Assembly: GCF_009671205.1 (NCBI RefSeq)
Contig: NZ_CP045309.1
Span: 620,001 to 684,000, forward strand
DNA length: 64,000 bases
Direction: 5' to 3'
Source: Micromonospora terminaliae
GTDB lineage: Bacteria > Actinomycetota > Actinomycetes > Mycobacteriales > Micromonosporaceae
Shown in pieces: positions 34,028 through 41,794 of this stretch. The notes beneath the pieces are model-generated. The model was not told the DNA's origin. It saw only the letters and a program-made list of their open reading frames with translations, and made no database searches. How positions within the stretch are numbered: position 1 is the first letter of the stretch; every line of letters starts with the position of its first letter. The translations under genes were made by a program, and so were the position numbers.

Positions 34028-34054
34028 GTTCACACCGAAGAGGTCACTTGGTTC
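34028..34054 (+). other. attR core
   Basis: 21 bases identical to the tRNA-Val anticodon arm (26228-26248), then one extra T and GGTTC before the match is lost. A clean attR should continue to the tRNA 3' end; here it has decayed or been replaced. Confidence 0.75.
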
Positions 34055-34354
34055 CTGTTGCTCGCATCGTGAACCGGTGCGGCTGGTAGAGCGCCTTCGT
34101 TTCGGAGGATCTGCCCATGCTCGGCCACAGCCTGCGGCCTGCTGGTGGGACACGCCCGGCGATGGCGAAGCACGAGGCCGCGATGAATGTGCTCAGGGGC
34201 GCCATCGGGCCTGCGCACGCTGAGGGTCGTGGTGCACCTCAGGCTCCTGGCAACTCGCCCTGCGACATCCTCGGCCGAGCGGGACGGCGTGTTCGCGAAG
34301 TCAGGCGGTGAACGGGACGGCGGGCGATGAACGGAGCATGCTTACGCTCGTTTT

Positions 34355-35008
34355 TCAATGCGGGGAAGGGCTGGGGGCCGCGGCTTCCAGGTCGTCGACG
34401 GTGCCGGACATGATTGTGGGGATATGTTCGGTGAGATGTGGCAGAGGCCAGTCCCACCAGGCCAGCGCGAGGAGGCGGTCGATATCGGCGTGGCTGTAAC
34501 GGTGGCGCAGCAGCCGGGCGGGGTTGCCGCCGACGATGCCGTAGTCGGGGACGTCGTCAACGACGACGGAGCCGGAGGCGATGATTGATCCGTGACCGAT
34601 GTGGACGCCGGGCATCACGGTCGTCCCGTACCCGAACCAGACGTCGTTTCCCACCGTGGTGTCGCCCCGTCCGGGCAGGCCGGTGATGAGGTCGAAATGG
34701 TCGGCCCAGGAACCGCCCATGATCGGGAAGGGGAAGGTCGAGGGGCCATCCATTCGGTGGTTGGCGCCGTTCATGATGAACCGCACGCCCTCGCCCAGCG
34801 CGCAGAACTTCCCGATGACGAGCCTCTCGGGCCCGTAGTGGTACAGGACGTTGCGGTTCTCGAAGGCGGTCGGGTCCTCCGGATCGTCGTAGTAGGTGAA
34901 CTCCCCGACGGTGATCAGCGGTGAGGTCACCAGTGGTTTGAGCAGCACGACTCGCGGTTGGTCGGGCATCGGATGCACCACGGTCGGGTCGGCGGGGATG
35001 GGTGGCAT
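34355..35008 (-). CDS. Xenobiotic acyltransferase, Vat/CatB-like (left-handed beta-helix)
   Basis: A 217-residue hexapeptide-repeat acetyltransferase of the XAT class, whose members acetylate streptogramin A (Vat) or chloramphenicol (CatB). Seen: GEFTYYDDPEDPTAFENRNV, IGKFCALGEGVRFIMNGANH (the His is the catalytic base of the class), MDGPSTFPFPIMGGSW, and the hexapeptide coils TVGNDVWFGYGTTVMPGVHI and GSIIASGSVVVDDVPDYGIV with GGNPARLLRHRY. The ATG at 35008 is behind GGAAGG. It follows the flavin monooxygenase gene by 29 bp and should share its TetR-controlled promoter. The true drug substrate is unknown. Confidence 0.9.
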   Translation of the reverse strand: MPPIPADPTVVHPMPDQPRVVLLKPLVTSPLITVGEFTYYDDPEDPTAFENRNVLYHYGPERLVIGKFCALGEGVRFIMNGANHRMDGPSTFPFPIMGGSWADHFDLITGLPGRGDTTVGNDVWFGYGTTVMPGVHIGHGSIIASGSVVVDDVPDYGIVGGNPARLLRHRYSHADIDRLLALAWWDWPLPHLTEHIPTIMSGTVDDLEAAAPSPSPH

Positions 35009-35037
35009 GTGATCGCTTCCTTCCGGAGGGCTGGACG

Positions 35038-36579
35038 TCAGGCGTTGTTCTCGGGGACACCGAACCACCGGGTGAGCGCTTCGCGCAGCGCCGGCGCGGT
35101 GTGAGCGGCGGATTCCTCTACGGCCGCTGCCCAGGCGATGTGCGCGTCCGGGCGGATCAGGATGGCGTCGGCCGGGCGGTCGTCGGTCCTGGCTGTGCGG
35201 ACATCGACGCGGGACCGCCAGTCTGCAGCCGCCCGGCGGAGATCCTCGCGGTCGGCGAGATCCAGGAGAACGGGCCGAGCGGTGTGCAGGAGTTCGCCAA
35301 GGTGGGTCACTGCCCGGTCGCTGTGTAGGGCGAGGTCGGGGACGAACGATCCGACCAACCGGTGGTGGCCGGATGAACCGGGCATCGGGTAGCGGATGTC
35401 GGAGCCGGCGACGAGCGCCCCCATGCGGCGCAGTGGCTGCTCGTCGGCGAGTAGCTCCTGAAAGACCTCGCGGAGCGCCTCGGCGGCCGGGTCGGTTCCG
35501 CGCCGCATCGCCACCTGGGCCTGGGTGTGCAGCATGGTGCGCGCGCCAGCGAGGGCCCGTTCGTCGTGGTAGGTGTCCAGCAGACCGCCCGGCGCCCAGC
35601 CATGGACCGCCGCGGCCAGCTTCCAGGCCAGGTTGACCGCGTCGAGCATGCCGGCATTGATCGCCACACCGGTCGCGGGGAACAGATGAGCCGCGTCACC
35701 CGCCAGCAGGATCCGTCCTTTCCGGTAGTGCTCGGCGTGCCGGGCCTTGAAGGTGAACCGCGACAGCCGGATCGCGTCGTCCACCGGAAGTTCCGCCCCC
35801 AGGACGCGACGAAAGCTGTGCTGGAACTCGGTTATGGAAATCGGAGTGTCATCGTCGTACTCCGTGCTCTCATCCTCAGCGGTGTAGAGGGAGACCACGG
35901 GTGAATTGGGCGACGCCCCGACGCCGAGGAGACCTCGGTCCGTGCGGGTGAAGCCCCCGCGGACCGTGCCGAAGCCGGGGACGTCGAGATCACCGTTGGC
36001 GAGCACGGTCACCGTGTCGGGAAAGGTTACCTGCGCCAGCCGGTTGACCTCCGGATAGGCGGTGCCGGGGAAAGCGATGCCCGCCCCCTCCCGGACCAGG
36101 CTGCGGGCGCCGTCGCAGCCCGCCAGGTAGCCGGCGGTCAACCGGTACGGTCCGTCCGGGCCGACCACCTCCGTGGTCACGGTGGCCTCGTCCTGCTCGA
36201 CCCCGGTCACCTGGTGCCCTCGGCGGATCTCGACACCGAGCTCGCCGGCGCGCTCGTCGAGCATCTCTTCGAGGCGCTGTTGCGGGAGCGGTAGAGCACG
36301 CAGCGGGGGGTCGACGAGCCCGGTCAGGTCGAGGTGGACGCCGCCGTACGGGAACCGGGGGGCCGGGACGGGGCCGGTGCAGGCGGCCTCGCATCGCTCC
36401 AGGAGGCCCCGGTAGCGCAGCAGCTCCAGGATCTGTCCGCCGAGGCCACCGGCCTTTGGGGTGTCCCGGCGTCGCTGCTGCCGCTCCAGCACCAGCGGCC
36501 GTACCCCGGCCAGGCGCAGTTCGCAGGCCAGCATCAGGCCGGTCGGGCCGGCACCCACGATGATCACATCAGCATCCAT
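35038..36579 (-). CDS. FAD-dependent aromatic monooxygenase (group A, rifampicin/polyketide-hydroxylase-like)
   Basis: A 513-residue class A flavoprotein hydroxylase. The FAD site is VIIVGAGPTGLMLACELRLAGV at the start, the DG motif is AGCDGARSLVREGAGIAFPG, and the GD motif is ILLAGDAAHLFPATGVAINAGMLDAVNLAWKLA. A C-terminal thioredoxin-like domain (about the last 120 residues, SFVPDLALHSDRAV onward) matches the aromatic polyketide and rifampicin monooxygenase group. The ATG at 36579 follows GAGGGGAAG; the longer upstream frame runs through the operators and is rejected. First gene of a two-gene operon divergent from TetR. Confidence 0.9.
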   Translation of the reverse strand: MDADVIIVGAGPTGLMLACELRLAGVRPLVLERQQRRRDTPKAGGLGGQILELLRYRGLLERCEAACTGPVPAPRFPYGGVHLDLTGLVDPPLRALPLPQQRLEEMLDERAGELGVEIRRGHQVTGVEQDEATVTTEVVGPDGPYRLTAGYLAGCDGARSLVREGAGIAFPGTAYPEVNRLAQVTFPDTVTVLANGDLDVPGFGTVRGGFTRTDRGLLGVGASPNSPVVSLYTAEDESTEYDDDTPISITEFQHSFRRVLGAELPVDDAIRLSRFTFKARHAEHYRKGRILLAGDAAHLFPATGVAINAGMLDAVNLAWKLAAAVHGWAPGGLLDTYHDERALAGARTMLHTQAQVAMRRGTDPAAEALREVFQELLADEQPLRRMGALVAGSDIRYPMPGSSGHHRLVGSFVPDLALHSDRAVTHLGELLHTARPVLLDLADREDLRRAAADWRSRVDVRTARTDDRPADAILIRPDAHIAWAAAVEESAAHTAPALREALTRWFGVPENNA

Positions 36580-36597
36580 GCGCTTCCCCTCGTCAGA

Positions 36598-36615
36598 ACG
36601 GCACGTGCCGTGCCG
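36598..36615. promoter_or_regulatory. TetR operator copy 1
   Basis: ACGGCACGTGCCGTGCCG, containing the palindrome GGCACGTGCC. An identical 18-mer lies at 36650. This copy is 19 bp from the monooxygenase start. Confidence 0.8.
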
Positions 36616-36649
36616 AAAGGAAAGCGCACTGACCGGGGTACCGTCAAGC

Positions 36650-36667
36650 ACGGCACGTGCCGTGCCG
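36650..36667. promoter_or_regulatory. TetR operator copy 2
   Basis: Second exact copy of the 18-mer, 52 bp from the first and 13 bp before the tetR start, so bound repressor would block both divergent promoters. Confidence 0.8.
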
Positions 36668-36680
36668 GTATGGTGGTGGC

Positions 36681-37250
36681 ATGACCAAACCCAGTCGCGG
36701 CGCCGCACGGACCGAGGTCATCATGCGGACCACGCTGGAACTGGGCCAGGAGATCGGCTACGCCAAACTCAGCATCGAAGCGGTCGCGGCCCGAGCCGGC
36801 GCGGGCAAGCACACCATCTACCGCAGGTGGCCATCCAAGGGAGCCCTACTCCTCGACTCACTGCTCTCGCTGCACAAATCCAGCCTGGACTACCCCGACA
36901 CGGGCGACATCTTCGCCGACCTGCGCACGCAGATCCACGCGGCCGTCGACCTTCTGGGCAACCCGCCCTTCGGCCCGCTCTACCGAGCCCTGGTCAGCGA
37001 GGCACAGCACGACCCCCAGCTCGCCGCCGCGCTCAACGAGCGCTTCATCAGTCCGCAAGCCGCCATGACCGTCGCCCGACTGGAAACGGCACGCGACCAA
37101 GGCCAACTGTCGCCCGACTTCGACCTGAGCCTGGCCATGGCGATCCTCTCGGGGCCGCTGTACTTCCAATTCCTGATTACCCAGGAACCCGTGACCCACG
37201 AGTACGTCGACCGGGTCCTTCGCGCCCTGTTCACCGGTATGGGGAAGTGA
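36681..37250 (+). CDS. TetR-family repressor
   Basis: A 189-residue regulator. The N-terminal HTH is ARTEVIMRTTLELGQEIGYAKLSIEAVAARAGAGKHTIYRRWPSKGALL; the ligand domain is of the AcrR C-terminal helical type. The ATG at 36681 (MTKPSRGAAR) is preceded by GGTGG. It is divergent from the monooxygenase/acetyltransferase operon with twin operators between them, so it very likely represses both sides until its inducer, plausibly the drug modified, binds. Confidence 0.93.
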   Translation: MTKPSRGAARTEVIMRTTLELGQEIGYAKLSIEAVAARAGAGKHTIYRRWPSKGALLLDSLLSLHKSSLDYPDTGDIFADLRTQIHAAVDLLGNPPFGPLYRALVSEAQHDPQLAAALNERFISPQAAMTVARLETARDQGQLSPDFDLSLAMAILSGPLYFQFLITQEPVTHEYVDRVLRALFTGMGK

Positions 37251-37328
37251 CGCCGGCGGTGACGAATGTGCTTGAGCCCTTCGACACCCGAGAACTTTTC
37301 TGCGCAGACCTGACTATCTGGGAGAGTC

Positions 37329-37739
37329 ATGACAAGTAGGTTTACGGAGCTGGTCGTTGACTGCCGCGATCCGGAAAGGCTCGCGGCCTTCTGGTGCGCG
37401 GTCCTGGACTTCAAGGTGATCGACCGGAGCGAAGGCAGGGTCGAGATCGGTTCCTGGGTGCCGACCGTCGAGGATGTGCGGGCCCGCCAGATGCCGCCCA
37501 CCCTGCAGTTCATCCAGGTGCCCGAGGACAAGGCCGTCAAAAACCGGCTTCACCTCGACGTCAGCCCCATCGACGGCAGCACCAAGGACGAGGTGACCAG
37601 GTTGCTCAGCCTTGGCGCCACCATGACGGATGTAGGCCAGGGCTCGGACCGCAACTGGGTGGTCATGGCAGACCCCGAGGGCAACGAGTTCGATGTTCTA
37701 CGCACTCTGGCCCCGCAGCAGAACCAGCTTGATCTTTAG
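37329..37739 (+). CDS. VOC-family (glyoxalase-like) protein
   Basis: A 136-residue VOC protein of the Glyoxalase_6 type: FTELVVDCRDPERLAAFWCAVLDFKV, PTLQFIQVPEDKAVKNRLHLDV, and DPEGNEFDVL. Members bind or modify small hydrophobic or antibiotic compounds. The ATG at 37329 is behind GGGAGAG. Not overlapping tetR and probably its own unit. Confidence 0.87.
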   Translation: MTSRFTELVVDCRDPERLAAFWCAVLDFKVIDRSEGRVEIGSWVPTVEDVRARQMPPTLQFIQVPEDKAVKNRLHLDVSPIDGSTKDEVTRLLSLGATMTDVGQGSDRNWVVMADPEGNEFDVLRTLAPQQNQLDL

Positions 37740-37866
37740 CCGGGCGGCGGCATCGACCACCAGGTGGCTGCGCCGAGGCGCGGATATGTCGGGTGGTGCT
37801 CCGAAGATCCGGACCATGCACGGAATGATCAAGCGGATGGCCGACGACTGGACGACATCGCCGTGT

Positions 37867-38730
37867 TCAGCCGCCGCCCAGCGATCCTGGGTCTTCGTGA
37901 GCAGACGAAGGACCGGTCCCGGCGTTACTGCGCCGTCGGCGCCGCCGTTCGGCCAGGCCGCCGAGCAGATTCAGCCCGAGAGCGTATGCCGCGGCGCCGG
38001 TCAGTAGGGCGGCGCTGGCGCTGCTTCCCCAGTCCCCCATGAGCACGGGCGGCTGGGACCACACATCGATCGACAGGGCGGCCAGTGCGACTGCCGCGCC
38101 CGCCGCGATCGGTGGAGCCGCCCACAGCAGCCAGTACGGGGCGTTGAACCGGTCGTCCTGCAGCAGACCAGTCAGGGTGGCCGCGCACCAGCACGCCGCC
38201 AGCAGCGCCAGGAGCAGCCAGCGCCCGCCGCGAGCCAAGCCGCGGAGCAGGACGCTCAAGCCGACTCCGGCGGCGGCGTAGAGCGGGTACGCAGCCAGCT
38301 CACGCACGAGGACTCGAACCAGGACGGGGTCGTCGAGCGGCGCCGTGGTGAAGTAGATGCCCTCGGCGGCCCGGGCCAGCGGATACGCGACCGCGAAGGT
38401 CACACCCGCCAGAGCCACGGCGAGCGAGACCGCCACCATCAGCGCGGTGATCTGCGCGTGGCGACGGGCGAGGGCGGCGCCGGCCAGCAGTGCGAGGAGC
38501 TGTCCGCACAGGACACCGGACGTGTACCGGAAGACCCGCTCGGTGTAAATCCACTCGTGCTGTTGGGCGTCGCCCTGGGGGTCATAGTTGACCCAGAGCT
38601 CGTAGAACCCGTCGTTGAACGGCATGGCCAAGAACACCAGCAGCGCCATCACGGGCAGGGACCACACCGCCGGATGGGCCACCGCGCGCCGCAGCATCGA
38701 CGATCCAGGCTGGGCAACCTCTACACGCAT
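37867..38730 (-). CDS. Multi-pass membrane protein, unknown function
   Basis: A 287-residue protein with about seven hydrophobic helices (AVWSLPVMALLVFLAMPF, GVLCGQLLALLAGAALA, ITALMVAVSLAVALAGVTFAVAY, YPLYAAAGVGLSVLLRG and others) and a basic C-terminus. The pattern recalls ABC-2-type permease-like proteins of uncharacterised actinomycete genes, but no ATPase is nearby. Function not assigned. Confidence 0.78.
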   Translation of the reverse strand: MRVEVAQPGSSMLRRAVAHPAVWSLPVMALLVFLAMPFNDGFYELWVNYDPQGDAQQHEWIYTERVFRYTSGVLCGQLLALLAGAALARRHAQITALMVAVSLAVALAGVTFAVAYPLARAAEGIYFTTAPLDDPVLVRVLVRELAAYPLYAAAGVGLSVLLRGLARGGRWLLLALLAACWCAATLTGLLQDDRFNAPYWLLWAAPPIAAGAAVALAALSIDVWSQPPVLMGDWGSSASAALLTGAAAYALGLNLLGGLAERRRRRRSNAGTGPSSAHEDPGSLGGG

Positions 38731-38894
38731 CTGGCAAGGATGCGCCGAGTTCAGCTATCACGGCCAAGGGGGCGTCACTCGCGGGATCAGTGTCGGATGG
38801 CCGTGACGGTTCGCCGTTCCATACGGCCTGGTCGTCACACCGCGTCACCGGATACCGGGTTGCCTGCTCGCCACGCTTGCGGAACCCTCTCCGC

Positions 38895-39389
38895 GTGATC
38901 GAAACACGCGTGCTTGGCGAGGGCGATTGGAAGATGTGGCGGGAACTGCGGCTCGCTGCGCTCGCGGAAGCGGGGTACGCCTTCGGTTCCCAGCTGGCGG
39001 ACTGGCAGGGTGACGGCGACCGCGAGGAACGCTGGCGCAGTCGACTGGCCATCCCCGGCTCGTACAACATCCTGGCGATGCTCGACGGGCAAGCCGTCGG
39101 GATGGCCAGCGGAGTGCCGACCGACCACGACGCGGTCGTCGAGCTGATCTCGATGTACGTGGCACCCGCGGGACGTGGCCACGGCGTCGGCGACCATCTC
39201 GTGCGTGCGGTCGAGCAGTGGGCCCGGCTGGCGGGTGCACGGACGCTCCGACTGGCCGTTGTCGAGGACAACAAGAACGCCTGGGCCCTCTACCAGCGGA
39301 ACGGCTTTCGTGACACGGGTGAACTCGGCGACCTCATGCCCGACGGTGTGCGCCGCGAGCACCTCATGGCCAAGAGCCTCGTGGGTTAG
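38895..39389 (+). CDS. GNAT-family N-acetyltransferase
   Basis: A 164-residue acetyltransferase. The acetyl-CoA loop is SMYVAPAGRGHGVGDHLVRAVEQWA (R-x-x-G-x-G type), followed by LRLAVVEDNKNAWALYQRNGF, the classical GNAT end strand. The start is a GTG at 38895 (VIETRVLGEGDW); the upstream extension is not GNAT-like. Substrate unknown. Confidence 0.9.
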   Translation: MIETRVLGEGDWKMWRELRLAALAEAGYAFGSQLADWQGDGDREERWRSRLAIPGSYNILAMLDGQAVGMASGVPTDHDAVVELISMYVAPAGRGHGVGDHLVRAVEQWARLAGARTLRLAVVEDNKNAWALYQRNGFRDTGELGDLMPDGVRREHLMAKSLVG

Positions 39390-39409
39390 CGGTGGGCCGG
39401 CCGTGCCGG

Positions 39410-39454
39410 GTCTCAGGACCCGCGTGACAGATCAGTCTCGGGACGTGGGTGACA
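39410..39454. repeat. Imperfect 20-bp direct repeats
   Basis: GTCTCAGGACCCGCGTGACA at 39410-39429 and GTCTCGGGACGTGGGTGACA at 39435-39454. This resembles the ends of IS481-type insertion sequences from actinomycetes (from memory), but no transposase is present, so it can only be a remnant. Confidence 0.35.
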
Positions 39455-39509
39455 CGTCCGGTTAAAGAATCTTGCGGTATGTAGGTGACGCCTACTGAGG
39501 CGGTCTTAA

Positions 39510-40094
39510 GTGGTGGCCCGTGCGAGCGGTGACTGCTACGAAGTGGATGTGCCTGACCTGACAAGCTCCCTTGATGCCACGTCCCTGGAGACTCCGCGGC
39601 TGCTGTTGCGCCACTGGCGGAGCGATGACCTGGACGGGTTCGCCGCGATCAACGCGCAGCCCGAGGTGATGCGCTACATCCATGACGGCCGCACCCTGGA
39701 CCGGACCGCGACCGCGGAGCGCCTGGCCAATTATCAGCGCCACTGGGACGAGCGCGGCTTCGGCCTGTACGCGGTGGAGATCAAGGAGACCGGCGAGCTG
39801 GCCGGTTTCACCGGGCTGGCGGTGCCGACCTTCCTGCCCGAGATCATGCCGGCCGTGGAGATCGGCTGGCGGCTCGGCCGCGCGCATTGGGGCCGAGGCC
39901 TGGCCACCGAGGCGGCCCGGGCGGTGGTGGCCCACACCCGTGCCGAGCTCGCCCTGCGGCGGCTGGTCAGCATCCACGTCGTCGGCAACGAAGCGTCCGC
40001 GCGGGTGATGGTCAAGCTGGGCATGTCGCTGGAGCGCGAGACCGTGCAGCCGGACACCGGCCGCCGGGTCCGGGTCTACGCGATGGACCTGTAA
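39510..40094 (+). CDS. GNAT-family N-acetyltransferase, RimJ/RimL-like
   Basis: A 194-residue GNAT protein with ETPRLLLRHWRSDDLDGFAAI, EIGWRLGRAHWGRGLATEAAR and NEASARVMVKLGM. This group acetylates N-terminal residues or small amines. The start could be GTG 39510 or GTG 39549 (just before the conserved ETPRLLLR); no ribosome site decides. Confidence 0.88.
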   Translation: MVARASGDCYEVDVPDLTSSLDATSLETPRLLLRHWRSDDLDGFAAINAQPEVMRYIHDGRTLDRTATAERLANYQRHWDERGFGLYAVEIKETGELAGFTGLAVPTFLPEIMPAVEIGWRLGRAHWGRGLATEAARAVVAHTRAELALRRLVSIHVVGNEASARVMVKLGMSLERETVQPDTGRRVRVYAMDL

Positions 40095-40201
40095 GCAGCG
40101 CACCGGAGGGCCGCCGTAGAAGGACGGTTGCGGCAGAGCATCCCGCCGGCCATCGGCCAGACTGGGGAGACGCTGGTGGCGATGTCCGGCATGCTGTAGG
40201 C

Positions 40202-40654
40202 ATGCCCGAGGAACCGAAAGATCGTTCCGCCCTGTCCGGCGACACGGCGCTTGCTGCACCGCCAGTGATCTCTGTGATGTTGATCGTCTCCGACGCGAAC
40301 GCCGCAGTTGCCTGGTACAAGACCGCACTGGGCGCGACGGAGCTGTGGAACCTCGGTGGTGTGGCCGGCCTTGAGATCAGGGACGCCCCCTTCTTCCTCC
40401 ACCAGGTCAATCCCGAGAACCCGGCAGAGACCAGCCCCGTCCAGGCGGGGGTCACGAGCGCCCGCATCGAGGTGTTCGTCGACGACCCCGACACCTTCAT
40501 CGAGCGTGCCGTCGCGGCCGGCGCGGTCGCCGGAGCGGCAATCGAGGATCACCGCGTGCCCTGGGGGACGCACCGTCAAGGTGGCTTCACGGACCCGTTC
40601 GGGCACACCTGGTCCGTGGGCGACAGGTCACCCCTGCGCTCGTTCCCGCGCTGA
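40202..40654 (+). CDS. VOC-family protein, PhnB-like
   Basis: A 150-residue VOC protein: VISVMLIVSDANAAVAWYKTALGATELW, then ARIEVFVDDPDTFIERAVAAGA and the end TDPFGHTWSVGDR that marks the PhnB/YdcR-type subgroup. The ATG at 40202 begins MPEEPKDRSAL. Function beyond the fold is unknown. Confidence 0.88.
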   Translation: MPEEPKDRSALSGDTALAAPPVISVMLIVSDANAAVAWYKTALGATELWNLGGVAGLEIRDAPFFLHQVNPENPAETSPVQAGVTSARIEVFVDDPDTFIERAVAAGAVAGAAIEDHRVPWGTHRQGGFTDPFGHTWSVGDRSPLRSFPR

Positions 40655-40684
40655 TCGGGCGGGGCTCCGTACACCTCGGGCATG

Positions 40685-40725
40685 GTCGAAGGGCAGCCAT
40701 CCTTGCCGGGTGGTTGCCCTTCGAC
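40685..40725. terminator. Bidirectional hairpin terminator
   Basis: A 15-bp stem (40685-40699 with 40711-40725, one G-T pair) between the convergent VOC and epimerase genes. Confidence 0.8.
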
Positions 40726-40772
40726 AGGCTTCCGGTGCACCAATTGAGGCGGGACGAACGACGCTCAGCACG

Positions 40773-41708
40773 TCACGGCGCGACCTGGAAGCCCTGGCGC
40801 CAGGTGCGGTGGGCCGGGTGCCAGCCCAGTTCGTGCTTGGCCTTGGCGTTGGAGGCGCCGCGCAGCTCGGTCATGAGCACGACGCCGGCCTGTCCCGCGG
40901 CCAGCCGTCCGATGAACCGCGGTACGCGCATGGGCTTCTTGGCGCCCAGCATCGCTGCCAGTTCCGGCAGCCATTCGGCGACCGGGGCGGGGTCGTCATC
41001 GACGATGTTGTAGACACCGCGGCCGCCGTTCTCCACCGCTGCGGCCGTTGCCTCGGCGGCGTCGGCGATGTGGACGAACGACCACACCCCGCCGCCGTCG
41101 CCGACGATCGGGAACTTGCGCTTGCGGATCATCTCGAGCTGCTCGGAACCGGGTGCCATGGAGGTGCCGGGCCCGTAGAACGCGCCATAGCGCAGGACGA
41201 TCCCTTCGGTCCAGGCGGCGCCCAGGACGGCCTTCTCCAGGTGTTCGACCGCGGCGATCATCGGGGCCATCTGGCTGATCGGTGCGCGGTCGAGGGGGTC
41301 TTGTTCGGTCTTGACCGGCCCGCCGGTCCGCGTGTAGGTGAACGCGCCGTTGCTCTGGGCGACGAACCGTCGTACTCCCGTGGCGCGTGCGGCCGCGAGC
41401 AGATTGTCGGTGCCCTCGACGCGCAGCCGGTTGGTGGCGGCGAAGCTGCGGTCGAAGTGGCGGGTGTCGACGTGCCCGATGGCGGTCAGCTGGTGAACGA
41501 CCACCTCTGGGGCCGCCTGGCGCACGGCCGCCTCGACCTGGGCGCGATCCAGGGCGTCAGCGATGACCGGTACGGCGCCCAGCTGTGCTGCCCTGGCCTT
41601 GTTGGATTCGCTTCGGATCATGGCGAACACCTCGTGCCCGGCGTCGACCAGCCGCGGCACCAGTTCCTTGCCCATGGCTCCGGTCGCACCTGCCACCAGC
41701 ACCCTCAT
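40773..41708 (-). CDS. NAD(P)-dependent epimerase/dehydratase-family protein
   Basis: A 311-residue extended/atypical SDR. The dinucleotide site is VLVAGATGAMGKELVPRLVDAG. A later stretch LRYGAFYGPGTSM is the usual substrate-side loop, and FVHIADAAEATAAAVEN follows. The ATG at 41708 is behind AAGGGAG. It lies directly downstream of an ECF41 sigma factor gene on the same strand. ECF41 factors are known to control adjacent carboxymuconolactone decarboxylase, oxidoreductase or epimerase genes, so this is the probable target. Confidence 0.88.
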   Translation of the reverse strand: MRVLVAGATGAMGKELVPRLVDAGHEVFAMIRSESNKARAAQLGAVPVIADALDRAQVEAAVRQAAPEVVVHQLTAIGHVDTRHFDRSFAATNRLRVEGTDNLLAAARATGVRRFVAQSNGAFTYTRTGGPVKTEQDPLDRAPISQMAPMIAAVEHLEKAVLGAAWTEGIVLRYGAFYGPGTSMAPGSEQLEMIRKRKFPIVGDGGGVWSFVHIADAAEATAAAVENGGRGVYNIVDDDPAPVAEWLPELAAMLGAKKPMRVPRFIGRLAAGQAGVVLMTELRGASNAKAKHELGWHPAHRTWRQGFQVAP

Positions 41709-41726
41709 CGTCGGCTCCCTTGCTGT

Positions 41727-41753
41727 CCGGTTCAGATCTGTCACCTGAACCGG
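41727..41753. promoter_or_regulatory. 9-9-9 inverted repeat before the epimerase gene
   Basis: CCGGTTCAG at 41727-41735 and CTGAACCGG at 41745-41753 are perfect complements with a 9-base spacer containing TGTCAC. It lies 19 bp ahead of the epimerase start and could be an operator or leader hairpin within the expected ECF41 promoter zone. Confidence 0.55.
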
Positions 41754-41794
41754 ATGGCCCACCGATTGCTGACAGGAGCCGTCGGTGATGCGCG

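Larger units (their letters stand above)
26228..34048. mobile_element. Decayed actinomycete integrative element (AICE type) in tRNA-Val
   Basis: An element of about 7.8 kb bounded by a 21-bp exact direct repeat (26228-26248 within tRNA-Val and 34028-34048). Its inner ends carry paired GTACAGCA arm sites with the same 13-bp pitch. Contents from left: frameshifted tyrosine integrase and excisionase, frameshifted RepSA-like initiator, a hypothetical gene, a low-GC insert with two secreted beta-trefoil proteins, a KorSA-like GntR repressor, and a three-gene overlapping operon. No FtsK-like Tra, spd genes or Pra were found, so it should not transfer by itself. Confidence 0.85.
33915..34354. other. 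Right end of the element and flank, no gene
   Basis: About 440 bp. Holds the right arm sites and the attR core. Beyond it a stretch at about 34076-34110 (GCGGCTGGTAGAGCGCC and following) faintly resembles a D arm and anticodon stem, perhaps a decayed tRNA. Nothing else is seen. Confidence 0.5.

Noticed and set aside
34076..34115. Possible second tRNA beside attR
   Set aside because: Only a D-arm-like and stem-like stretch is visible; no acceptor or T arm, so it is not listed as an RNA gene.
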